This document shows positions 7,470 to 14,781 of a DNA stretch of 28,487 nucleotides, piece by piece; the stretch's first letter is position 1; every line of letters starts with the position of its first letter. The stretch is from JAETTH01 sp964455975 (lineage in GTDB: Bacteria; Bacillota; Clostridia; TANB77; CAG-508). The notes below the pieces were generated by a model. That model did not search any database. It was given only the letters and a program-made list of their open reading frames with translations, and was not told where the DNA came from. The DNA lies in contig CAYVYP010000013.1 of the NCBI GenBank assembly GCA_964455975.1, positions 1-28,487 of the forward strand, in the 5' to 3' direction. Position numbers and translations under genes: made by a program.

Positions 7470-7901
7470 ATGGAAAAATTAAAAGTACTAGTAAAAAAAT
7501 TATTTGATAATGAAATTATTTCTTATGTTTTTTTTGGTGGATTAACTACTCTTGTAAGTCTTATTATTTATTATGGTTCAGTGTTCACAATATTTAATCC
7601 AGAAAATGCCTTCCAATTACAATGTGCTAATATTTTGTCATGGATTGCTGGTGTTGCTTTTGCTTATTTTACTAATAGGAAGTTCGTTTTTAAGAGTAAT
7701 AGCGAGAATAAATTAAAAGAAGCTACTTCTTTTGTTTCATCTCGTATTTCTACATTACTTCTTGATATGCTTATAATGTATGTTTTTGTTACTGTTTTAC
7801 ATTTAAATGATAAATTATTTAAGTTAATTTCTCAAGTATTAGTAATAGTTGCTAATTATATTCTTAGTAAGGTTTTTGTATTTAAAAAGAAAACAAATTA
7901 A
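7470..7901 (+). CDS. GtrA-like four-span membrane protein
   Basis: GtrA-family proteins are small four-helix membrane proteins, several of which are involved in moving lipid-linked sugars for wall or teichoic acid decoration. The sequence shows YVFFGGLTTLVSLIIYYG, SWIAGVAFAYFTNRKFVFKS, the diagnostic N-R-K-F-V-F, then SSRISTLLLDMLIMYVFV and QVLVIVANYILSKVFVFKK. 143 residues from ATG 7470, chosen because GGAGG at 7460-7464 is correctly placed for it; ATG 7458 overlaps that ribosome site. The exact substrate is unknown. Confidence 0.88.
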   Translation: MEKLKVLVKKLFDNEIISYVFFGGLTTLVSLIIYYGSVFTIFNPENAFQLQCANILSWIAGVAFAYFTNRKFVFKSNSENKLKEATSFVSSRISTLLLDMLIMYVFVTVLHLNDKLFKLISQVLVIVANYILSKVFVFKKKTN

Positions 7902-7958
7902 TAGTTATTACTTAATTTAATCTAGTTATGGGGGTTATTAAAATTTAGGAGGTTTCTT

Positions 7959-8559
7959 ATGTTTAATAATCTTTTTTATTTTTTTGTTTCATTTATTCTT
8001 TTATTTTCAATTTTAATTTCTATATTTTTTATTCCTGTTTTTGCTTCAAATGACATTCATTTTTTAGACTATTCCAATAAAATAGAAAATGGTATGTATT
8101 TTGATATTAGTAGCTCTTCTTTTATTTGGCCTACTCCTCGGATATACTAAAATAACTTCTCCTTTTGGAAAAAGAAATGCTCCAACAAGTGGAGCTTCTA
8201 CTTCTCATAGTGGTATTGATATTGGTGCTCCAACTGGAACTAATATATTAGCTTGTATTTCCGGTAAAATAACTTATACTGGTTTTTTAGGTGCTGGTGG
8301 TTGTACTATTAGTTTAGAGAGTAATGGTTATAAAATATCTTATTGTCATGTTTCTCCTAATTATATGGTTTCTACTGGTAATTACATTCAAAAAGGAGAT
8401 ATTATCTCTCAAGTTGGTCCCTATAATATATATGGAATATCAAATAATCCTTATAGGGATAAAAATGGCAAACCTACTAATGGGGCTTCAACTGGCCCGC
8501 ATTTACATCTTACTATTAGAAAAAATGGAAGTTTAATAAATCCTTTAACATTGTTCTAG
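7959..8559 (+). CDS. Secreted M23 (LytM-type) peptidase, with a CGG +1 frameshift
   Basis: Zinc endopeptidase acting on peptidoglycan cross-links outside the membrane. ATG 7959 follows TTAGGAGG. Residues 1-28 are a signal peptide ending in PVFAS. After 60 codons the frame hits CGG at 8139-8141, and without a shift it stops at 8150. Skipping the C joins SSSFIWPTP to GYTKITSPFGKR, the canonical entry to the M23 domain. The domain then shows the zinc ligands H and D in HSGIDIG and HLH in GPHLHLTI. The repaired protein is 199 residues. The signal peptide and catalytic domain are in different frames, so export of the enzyme depends on the shift. Confidence 0.92.
8139..8141 (+). other. CGG +1 shift site in the M23 peptidase gene
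   Basis: Codons CCT CGG ATA. Read as CCT, skip C, GGA TAT ACT, giving WPTP-GYTKITSPFG. The only site on the plus strand, so the pattern follows the coding strand. Confidence 0.9.
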
Positions 8560-8590
8560 ATTACATAATATATTTTTCAATTTTCTTTAT

Positions 8591-8619
8591 TTGATTTTTT
8601 ACTCTATTTATGCTATACT
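8591..8619 (+). promoter_or_regulatory. Promoter of the 83-residue gene
   Basis: TTGATT (8591-8596), a 17-base spacer and TATACT (8614-8619), about 95 bases upstream of ATG 8715. Confidence 0.6.
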
Positions 8620-8714
8620 TGATTACATAATTTTTTTTATCTCCTTATTTGGAGTTTACACATATAATACAAAAATGCATCAAATAATTATTTAAAGGAG
8701 GTCTAATAGGTTTT

Positions 8715-8966
8715 ATGGAAAAGGATGTTAAACATTTTAAGTATTTAGCCGATACAATTAATTCTTTGAAAGAAGCTTCTTCTTACATAGATGCCTTCTC
8801 TTGCAATATTTTAATTAAAGTACAACCTACTTTATCTGAAAATGAAAATTTTCCTGATGAAGTTTGCATTGAGATTTCACCTGAATTAAATCAAGCTTTT
8901 AAATCCTATTTGGATAATGTTCTTCTAAAAGAATATCAAGAAGAATTTAAAGCTATGCTAGACTAA
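8715..8966 (+). CDS. Small acidic protein of unknown function
   Basis: 83 residues, starting MEKDVKHFKYLADTINSLK and ending YQEEFKAMLD. Mostly helical and acidic with no membrane segment or known motif that I recognise. AAAGGAGG sits 12 or more bases upstream of ATG 8715, rather far but with no better start. It has its own promoter and stands alone between the M23 gene and the convergent zinc-ribbon gene. The codon pattern looks like a real gene. Confidence 0.6.
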   Translation: MEKDVKHFKYLADTINSLKEASSYIDAFSCNILIKVQPTLSENENFPDEVCIEISPELNQAFKSYLDNVLLKEYQEEFKAMLD

Positions 8967-8976
8967 TACATAAAAC

Positions 8977-9003
8977 AAAAAGGCGATGACTACATGTCAT
9001 CGT
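8977..9003 (-). terminator. Terminator overlapping the stop of the zinc-ribbon gene
   Basis: On the minus strand GATGAC and GTCATC pair around ATGTA, followed by GCCTTTTTG. The loop contains the TAG stop of the upstream gene, so the end of translation lies inside the hairpin. It may also serve the convergent 83-residue gene. Confidence 0.65.
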
Positions 9004-9481
9004 CTTCATTATTCTCTTCATCTTGTTCTTCTTCATTACCACATCCTTGACAATGTGAACAACTTCCTGAACATCCTTCTTCTTCATCCATATTCCAATC
9101 TAATTCTATTATATTGTTACATTCTGGACATTTTATTTCATTTTTTATATTGTCTATACTATCTGTTACAAATTCATAATTACAGTATGGACAAACAATT
9201 TGAAAATCAAAATTTTCATCTTCATCTGTTTCATAAATATCTTTTTCTATTTCATCAACAGACTTAGTAAGTTTTAACATTTTATTATCTAATAATGTTT
9301 GTGCTTCTTCAATTTTTTTCATTCTACTTTCATAATTTTCAGTTATATCTTCTATCTCTGTTATAAAAATATTTGCAACATTATTAATTTGTTCTTTTAC
9401 ATATTTTAAATCCTCTGGATTTTGAATATGTTGTTCAATATCTTTTAATATTGCATTTAATTTATTGCTTAATTCTGACAT
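8990..9481 (-). CDS. Coiled-coil zinc-ribbon protein of unknown function
   Basis: 163 residues. The N-terminal half (1-90) is predicted coiled coil (LNAILKDIEQHIQ, ITENYESRMKKIEEAQ). The middle has a zinc ribbon with CPYCNYEF and CPECNNIIEL at about 100-130, then a second Cys-rich run (CSGSCSHCQGCG) and a very acidic tail. Clostridial genomes often place a similar protein right after efp; the role is unknown. ATG 9481 lies 22 bases after efp, so the two are probably co-transcribed. Confidence 0.8.
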   Translation of the reverse strand: MSELSNKLNAILKDIEQHIQNPEDLKYVKEQINNVANIFITEIEDITENYESRMKKIEEAQTLLDNKMLKLTKSVDEIEKDIYETDEDENFDFQIVCPYCNYEFVTDSIDNIKNEIKCPECNNIIELDWNMDEEEGCSGSCSHCQGCGNEEEQDEENNEDDDM

Positions 9482-9503
9482 TTTAAATTAATTCCTTTCA
9501 AAA

Positions 9504-10070
9504 TTAAATTCTTTCCATGTATTCACCAGTTCTTGTATCTATTTTTATAGTGTCTCCTATATTAATAAATAAAGGAACAGTTATTTCATATCCATTTTCT
9601 AGTGTTGCTGGTTTTCCTGATGTTGTTGTTGTATTTCCACTAAATCCTGGTTCTGTATATGTAACTTCTAATTCTACGAACATTGGTGGTTCTACTGCAA
9701 ATACATTTCCTTTAAAAGATAATATTTTTACATTCATATTTTCTTTTAAAAATTTTAAACTATCTCCTAATTGTTCTTTATTTAATGGTATTTGTTCATA
9801 ATTTTCGTTATCCATAAAATAATATAAATCTTCATCACTATATAGATATTGCATTTCTCTTTTATCTACTGTTGCTCCTGGATATTTTTCTGATGGATTA
9901 AATGTTTTTTCTAAAACTGATCCATTTATTACATTCTTTAATTTTGTTCTAACAAATGCTGCTCCTTTTCCTGGTTTTACATGTTGAAATTCTACTACTT
10001 TATAAACGTTTCCGTCCATTTCAAATGTTGTTCCGTTTCTAAAATCTCCTGCCATATATACTTCTGCCAT
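9504..10070 (-). CDS. efp: Elongation factor P
   Basis: EF-P relieves ribosome stalling at polyproline runs. Full length (188 residues) with the KOW-like domain I, the tip loop VKPGKGAAF with Lys35 as the residue modified in other bacteria, the YLYSDEDLYYFMD segment of domain II, and the C-terminal OB fold with GDTIKIDTRTGEYMERI. ATG 10070 follows AAAGGAG. In-frame glycine codons preceded by C (GAC GGA, AAC GGA) occur here without any frame break. Confidence 0.97.
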   Translation of the reverse strand: MAEVYMAGDFRNGTTFEMDGNVYKVVEFQHVKPGKGAAFVRTKLKNVINGSVLEKTFNPSEKYPGATVDKREMQYLYSDEDLYYFMDNENYEQIPLNKEQLGDSLKFLKENMNVKILSFKGNVFAVEPPMFVELEVTYTEPGFSGNTTTTSGKPATLENGYEITVPLFINIGDTIKIDTRTGEYMERI

Positions 10071-10157
10071 AATAATTACTCCTTTTTTCTTTTTATTTTT
10101 AAATCTTTTATATTTTACTACAATTTTGGCTAAATATCAATACTTTTTAAAGTTTTT

Positions 10158-11227
10158 TTACCCTTTTATTATAATATAGTTTTTATCTGAATTTGTTAAT
10201 GTTGTGCACGCATATTTTGTAATTAATACTGTATCTTCAATTCTTACTCCAAATTTTTCTGGAATATATATTCCAGGTTCATTTGTTATAATTGTATTTT
10301 CTTTTAATAAAACATCGTTATTACTACTAAAATAAGGTAATTCGTGTATTTCCAACCCAACTCCATGCCCCAAACTATGGCTAAATCCGATATCCATTTA
10401 ATTTAAAATCATTTTCTACCATTTTAGAAAGAATTCTTAAATTTGCTCCTTCTTTTAATTCATCTAATGTTTGCATTTGATTTTTTAAAACTAAATTATA
10501 TATTTTTTTTACTTCTTCTGGTACATAATCCATAAAAATTGTTCTTGTCATATCTGATAAATATCCTTTATAATTACATCCAAAATCTATTGTTATAGTA
10601 TCTCCACTTTCTATTTCTTTATCCGTTGGAATTGCATGTGGTTTAGAAGAATTTTTTCCGTGATGCTACAATTGTATCAAATGCTAAACCTTCTGCACCA
10701 TTTTCTCTGAAAAATTTTTCAATTTCTGTTGCAACTTGCTTTTCTGTCATTCCTTTTTTTATAAAATTCATTAAATGAGAAAAGCAGTTATCTGTTATAT
10801 TACATGCTTTTTTTACATATTCTATTTCTTGTTTATCTTTTATCATTCTTTGTTTTTCTATAATATATTCTGTTTCTTCTAAATTATTTATTAAATATTT
10901 GTGCATATATTCTTTATATTTTGCATATGTTACATAGTTTTCTTCAAATCCTACATTTTCACAATATGAAAAAAAGTTCTCATAATCTTCTTTTGAAACA
11001 TCTCTTACATCATAAACAATAATATCATCATATATTGTAAGTGTACTTCTAACATCTTCTAAATATCTTGCATCTGTTATAAATACATTTTCTTTTCTAG
11101 TTACAAGTAATGTACCTTCTGCAGTAATTCCAGTTAAATATTTTATATTTACTGGGTTTGATACTATCATTGCTTCAATATTTAAACTAGATAATTTTTC
11201 TTTAAGGCATTTTAATTTTAAATTCAT
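10158..11227 (-). CDS. Xaa-Pro peptidase (M24B), with two CGG +1 frameshifts
   Basis: Metal-dependent aminopeptidase acting on X-Pro dipeptides. ATG 11227 follows AAGGGATGG; a TTG lies one codon earlier. CGG at 10658-10660 and 10387-10389 split it into 189, 90 and 76 codons, 355 in all, equal to the usual 353-357. Frame 1 has the creatinase N-domain and ends GLAFDTIVAS. Frame 2 is GKNSSKPHAIPTDKEIESGD and on, with the ligands Asp in TIDFGC and LSDMTRT. Frame 3 is GFSHSLGHGVGLEIHELPYF with the ligand His, then Glu in TNEPGIYIP and VRIEDT. All five metal ligands exist, but spread over two frames, so activity needs the second shift and the right fold needs both. In the yqeG-efp operon. Confidence 0.93.
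10387..10389 (-). other. second CGG +1 shift site in the Xaa-Pro peptidase gene
   Basis: Codons TAT CGG ATT followed by TAG. Read as TAT, skip C, GGA TTT AGC, giving KLNGY-GFSHSLGHG. Confidence 0.9.
10658..10660 (-). other. first CGG +1 shift site in the Xaa-Pro peptidase gene
   Basis: Codons TCA CGG AAA. Read as TCA, skip C, GGA AAA AAT, giving TIVAS-GKNSSKPH. The family has Ser-Gly at this point. Confidence 0.9.
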
Positions 11228-11263
11228 CAATTAACCATCCCTTTCTTTTAAGGAAATATAATT

Positions 11264-12004
11264 TTAACTATTAAACATTCCTAAAGTAAATATTTTAAAC
11301 AGTACATTTATTAATACGCTAGTTGGTACTAATATAGTAATAAATGTTGCAATTACAATAAATGGTCCAAAAGGTATATATTCACTGGTACTTTTCTTTT
11401 TTGTAATTAATAAAATTATACTTAAAATTGCTCCAACTAAGAAAGAAATTAATGATATTATTATCATATTTGGCCAGCCAAAGAATAGTCCTAAAGCTCC
11501 CATTAATTTAACATCGCCAAATCCCATTGCTTCTTTTCCTGCAATAAGACCTCCTATTAATGTTATAAGTAAGAAAATCCCTCCACCTGCTAACATACCA
11601 AGTAAATAATAAATAGCTATGTTAAAATTTATCATTCCTTCTATGAATGTAAATACTAATCCCACTTCAAATATTGTTAAGTTTAATCTATTTGGTATTA
11701 TTTGAAGTTTATAGTCTATTACAAATGCTGATAATAACATTGGTGTTAATATTAAAAATTTTATTAATTTAACATTGTTTATAAATTCACTACTTATGCC
11801 AAAATTATAAAGCATTACTAAATATATTAAAGAAGTTACTATCATTAATATATAATTTGGCTTTATATTTTTAAACATTTCTTTCGAAAAAATTTTTTTA
11901 TATTCTGGAAGTCTTTGATTGCACCAGTTTACAAGTTGTCCTACAAATAGTCCTAATACTCCAAATAAAACATAATATAATATATGAACATCATTTATAT
12001 ACAT
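11264..12004 (-). CDS. Prepilin peptidase (A24), short form without the zinc domain
   Basis: Membrane aspartyl protease that cuts type IV prepilin leader peptides. 246 residues. The N-terminus has GLFVGQLVNWCNQRLPEY, similar to the G-S-F-x-N-x-x-x-x-R-L-P entry of PilD proteins. The two catalytic Asp are in FVIDYKLQIIPN (about 97) and MGFGDVKLMGALG (about 164). The cytosolic CxxC zinc and methylation domain of the long form is missing. ATG 12004 overlaps closely with the yqeG end. The two prepilin-like proteins later in the window could be its substrates, though their G-I-T-L leaders are not classical. Confidence 0.92.
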   Translation of the reverse strand: MYINDVHILYYVLFGVLGLFVGQLVNWCNQRLPEYKKIFSKEMFKNIKPNYILMIVTSLIYLVMLYNFGISSEFINNVKLIKFLILTPMLLSAFVIDYKLQIIPNRLNLTIFEVGLVFTFIEGMINFNIAIYYLLGMLAGGGIFLLITLIGGLIAGKEAMGFGDVKLMGALGLFFGWPNMIIISLISFLVGAILSIILLITKKKSTSEYIPFGPFIVIATFITILVPTSVLINVLFKIFTLGMFNS

Positions 12005-12009
12005 CTTTC

Positions 12010-12525
12010 TTATCCCCTTTTATCTTTAGATTCATTTTGTGTTTCTAGGTATTTTTTTATTATTAAATTTTCTAATGGTCTTTTTATTTTAGTTATAAAT
12101 ATATCTTTTTCATTTATTGGTTTAACTAATATTGAAAACATCTTACATCTATTTGCTCCAATAATATCAGTAAAAATCTGATCTCCAACAACCGCTATAT
12201 TTTCTGTTTCTAAATTTAATATACTTTTACCTTTTTTAAATCCATTTCTTAATGGTTTCATTCCAAAATAAATATATGGAATGTCTAATTTTTTTGCTAC
12301 CATTTCTACTTTTTCTTTTTTATCTGAATTTGATAATATGCATAATTTTATTTTATTTTGTTTCATGGTATTTATCCATATTTCAACATCTTTTAATAAG
12401 TTTTTATTAAAGTCTATTAATGTATTGTCTACATCTAGTAATAATCCCTTTATATTGTTTTGTTTTAAAATTTCCATGCTTATATTAGTTACATTATCTA
12501 TGTATAGTTTTGGATATATTGTCAT
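12010..12525 (-). CDS. yqeG: YqeG-type HAD phosphatase
   Basis: HAD-IIIA family phosphatase of 171 residues. Motif I is LLLDVDNTLIDF (about 28-39), motif II LCILSNSDKK, then YFGMKPLRNGFKKG with the motif III Lys, and motif IV VVGDQIFTDIIGA. The N-terminal PKLYIDNVTNIS is typical of YqeG. The substrate is not firmly known. ATG 12525 follows GGAGGAG. First gene of the operon leading to efp, with a strong promoter. Confidence 0.9.
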   Translation of the reverse strand: MTIYPKLYIDNVTNISMEILKQNNIKGLLLDVDNTLIDFNKNLLKDVEIWINTMKQNKIKLCILSNSDKKEKVEMVAKKLDIPYIYFGMKPLRNGFKKGKSILNLETENIAVVGDQIFTDIIGANRCKMFSILVKPINEKDIFITKIKRPLENLIIKKYLETQNESKDKRG

Positions 12526-12553
12526 TTATATAGCTCCTCCATTTATATAATAT

Positions 12554-12582
12554 ATATTATCAATACTATGCGTTTTTGTCAA
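12554..12582 (-). promoter_or_regulatory. yqeG operon promoter
   Basis: TTGACA (12582-12577), a 17-base spacer and TAATAT (12559-12554), about 30 bases upstream of ATG 12525. Divergent from the permease promoter. Confidence 0.75.
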
Positions 12583-12610
12583 TTAAATACTAATGTTTTT
12601 GTTAATTTGT

Positions 12611-12638
12611 TTGCAATTTTTATTTGTTATGTTATAAT
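12611..12638 (+). promoter_or_regulatory. MFS permease promoter
   Basis: TTGCAA (12611-12616), a 16-base spacer and TATAAT (12633-12638), 39 bases upstream of ATG 12678. Confidence 0.7.
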
Positions 12639-12677
12639 TTTGATAATAAAATTTATTAGTAAAAATTGGAGTATTAT

Positions 12678-13979
12678 ATGGAAAAAAATGAAGAAAAATT
12701 AAATTTTAATGTTAAATTATATCCTATATATAAAATGTTTTCATGGGATTTACTATTTTATTACACAATCTCATTTTTATTTTTAACTGAAGTTAAAAAT
12801 ATTAGTGCATCAAATGTTATTTTAATTGAAGCATTTTTTAGTGTTTTTAAATTTATTCTTCAAATTCCGTGTAGTATATTAATAAGTAAATTAGGAAATA
12901 GAAAAAGTATAATCATTGGAAATGTTGCAATTAGTATTTATCTTCTTTTATTAATATTTTCTAAATCTTACAGTATAATAATTTTAGCAAATTTATTTTG
13001 GGCAATTGGAAGTGTTATAAAAAACACATGTGATACTAATATTTTATATTCATCTATTCCACATGGAGATTTAAGAAGAAAAATTTTTACAAATACAGAT
13101 GGAAAGGGTAATGCATACCATTATTATTTTGATGCTATAACTGCTCTTTTAACTGGTTTTTTATATATAATAAATCCATATGTTCCAATTATTATTTCTT
13201 TATGTTGTACACTTTTTGCAGCTTATATTTCTTTTAAATTTAGTGAAACAAAGCAGGATAGTGAAACTGAACATATTTATAATAAATCCGATTCTATTTT
13301 TTATATGATACAAACTCAATTAAAAGATTTACGTTCAGGATTTAAATATATTTTTAAGTCTAATAGGCTTCGTAGCTTAATAATATTTTCTGCTCTTCTT
13401 TGTGGATTACTATATATACTAAATAGTTTGAGAAAAAGTATTTTAATTGATATTAATTTTCCTATTGCTTATTATGGTATAGTTTTTTCTATACTTGGAA
13501 TAGTTTCGGGTATTACTTCTAAAAAGCAAAATTGGTTTAACCATAGATACAAAAATAAAACTTTGGCTGTTCTTTCTATGTGTATTATACTTCCTTGTAT
13601 TGTAACTGGATTTATTGCTGTAATAAATGTTGATAATATTTTTAAAATTTTTGTAATACTTACAATGTTTTTAATTCAATATATTGTAAAAGGTCCTTTT
13701 TATGGTTTATCAAAGAGATATTTAAGTAGTTTTGCAAATTCTGATTTTAGAAATAAGATTTTTGCTGCTTATAATATGGTTGAAAGCATTGTTATAACAA
13801 TAGTTTCTCTTATATGTTCTGGATTAATTGCAATTACAAATACAGCATATTCATTTATAATTTTAGGATTAATGTTTACTGCTATTATAGTTGTTTTGTT
13901 AGATTATATGAGGGGCAAAGTTGGTCTTAAACCTGAAGAATATGATAAAAAAGAGATTAGTTTTACAGAAGTTAAATAA
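12678..13979 (+). CDS. MFS-type permease
   Basis: 433 residues with about 12 membrane segments. The N-terminal half has FSWDLLFYYTISFLFLTEV, a first intracellular loop LISKLGNRKSIIIGNVA that matches the MFS motif A position, and NLFWAIGSVIKNTCDTNIL. The central loop at about 175-215 is charged. The C-terminal half has further segments and ends in an acidic/basic tail. Substrate unknown. ATG 12678 is chosen because GGAG at 12668-12671 fits it and TTG 12666 overlaps that site. Monocistronic, with a shared terminator facing sleB. No in-frame CGG. Confidence 0.82.
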   Translation: MEKNEEKLNFNVKLYPIYKMFSWDLLFYYTISFLFLTEVKNISASNVILIEAFFSVFKFILQIPCSILISKLGNRKSIIIGNVAISIYLLLLIFSKSYSIIILANLFWAIGSVIKNTCDTNILYSSIPHGDLRRKIFTNTDGKGNAYHYYFDAITALLTGFLYIINPYVPIIISLCCTLFAAYISFKFSETKQDSETEHIYNKSDSIFYMIQTQLKDLRSGFKYIFKSNRLRSLIIFSALLCGLLYILNSLRKSILIDINFPIAYYGIVFSILGIVSGITSKKQNWFNHRYKNKTLAVLSMCIILPCIVTGFIAVINVDNIFKIFVILTMFLIQYIVKGPFYGLSKRYLSSFANSDFRNKIFAAYNMVESIVITIVSLICSGLIAITNTAYSFIILGLMFTAIIVVLLDYMRGKVGLKPEEYDKKEISFTEVK

Positions 13980-13983
13980 TAAA

Positions 13984-14010
13984 AAGCTCACTTTATTAAA
14001 TGAGCTTAAT
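13984..14010. terminator. Bidirectional terminator between permease and sleB-like genes
   Basis: AAGCTCA and TGAGCTT pair around CTTTATTAAA, with T-rich flanks in both directions, between two convergent genes. Confidence 0.75.
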
Positions 14011-14017
14011 TGTTTTT

Positions 14018-14711
14018 CTATTTGCAAAATCTATGTCTTCCTATTGTAACTGTCATTGGTCTTGACCAAATCCATTTATTTGTTGCAGTTGATGGGTTAA
14101 AATAATATATTGCTCCATATGATGGGTCCCAACCGTTCATAGCATCATTTGCTGCTTTTTTAGCAGTTTCATTTGGGCTTAAATTTATTTGTCCATCTTT
14201 TACTACATCAAATGCTCCTGTTTGATATATTACTCCTGAAATTGTATTTGGAAATGAACTACTTTTTACTCTATTTAATACAACTGCTGCTACTGCTACT
14301 TGTCCGTGTATATGGTTCTCCTCTAGCTTCTCCATATACTAATCTTGCTAATAAATTCACATTACTTGAATTGCTTGAACTTCCACTAGAAGATGAACTT
14401 GTTATTCCCATTGCTGCTAAAGTTTTTGTTCCAGCTATTCCATCTACTGCTAATCCATTTTTTCTTTGAAAATATTTTACGGCATTTACAGTTTGCGTTC
14501 CATATATTCCATCTACATTTCCTGTGTAATAGCCCCAACGTTTTAATCTAGTTTGTATTTGTGTTACTTCTGCTCCCCTAGAACCATATTTTGAAAGGGC
14601 CTCTACTTCATTATTTTTCACAAATATATTATATATAAAAAATATTCCTATTGTTATGCTTAATATTATAATTCCACTTATACTAATTGTTTTTTTAATT
14701 TTTTTACTCAT
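14018..14711 (-). CDS. sleB: SleB-like spore cortex-lytic enzyme, with a CGG +1 frameshift
   Basis: Cortex hydrolase (lytic transglycosylase) used in spore germination or wall turnover. ATG 14711 starts MSKKIKKTISISGIIILSI with one membrane anchor or signal. Residues about 42-100 are a peptidoglycan-binding domain (YGSRGAEVTQIQTRLKRWG). A Ser-rich linker follows. The hydrolase domain begins LLARLVYGEARGEPYT with the catalytic Glu, then CGG at 14304-14306. Skipping the C gives GQVAVAAVVLNRVKSSSFP and the rest of the domain to GRHRFCK. Repaired length 230. SleB or the close CwlJ/YkvT group are alternatives. Confidence 0.92.
14304..14306 (-). other. CGG +1 shift site in the sleB-like gene
   Basis: Codons ACA CGG ACA. 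Read as ACA, skip C, GGA CAA GTA, giving GEPYT-GQVAVAAV; this Gly-Gln-x-Ala-Val-Ala motif is a family signature. Confidence 0.92.
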
Positions 14712-14717
14712 AAAAAT

Positions 14718-14772
14718 ACACCATTTCCTTTTGAATATAACTTTATCGTTATTTTCTCCATAAATGGTGTAT
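14718..14772 (-). promoter_or_regulatory. Inverted repeat upstream of the sleB-like gene
   Basis: TACACCATTT (14718-14727 on the plus strand) and AAATGGTGTA (14763-14772) form a perfect 10-bp inverted repeat with a 35-base loop. It lies between the fhs stop and the sleB start. The loop includes the AAAGGA that would serve ATG 14711. It could be an operator or an RNA hairpin controlling ribosome access; no direct evidence decides. Confidence 0.5.
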
Positions 14773-14781
14773 TTATACATA

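Noticed and set aside
995..14306. A systematic sequencing insertion of C before GG
   Set aside because: Not fully excluded, so listed as a test, but hundreds of GGA codons and AGGAGG sites are unaffected, the flanks share no motif, and each event falls so that CGG is in frame.
995..14306. CGG reassigned to another amino acid such as Trp or Gln
   Set aside because: Simple reassignment keeps the frame. Here the downstream sequence is conserved only after a +1 shift, and the tRNA-Trp in the window has anticodon CCA.
61..14711. Treating the split spoIIIA, peptidase and sleB genes as pseudogenes or loss of sporulation
   Set aside because: Apart from the CGG points there are no stops, deletions or other indels, and motif residues are kept on both sides. 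Decay would not target one codon.
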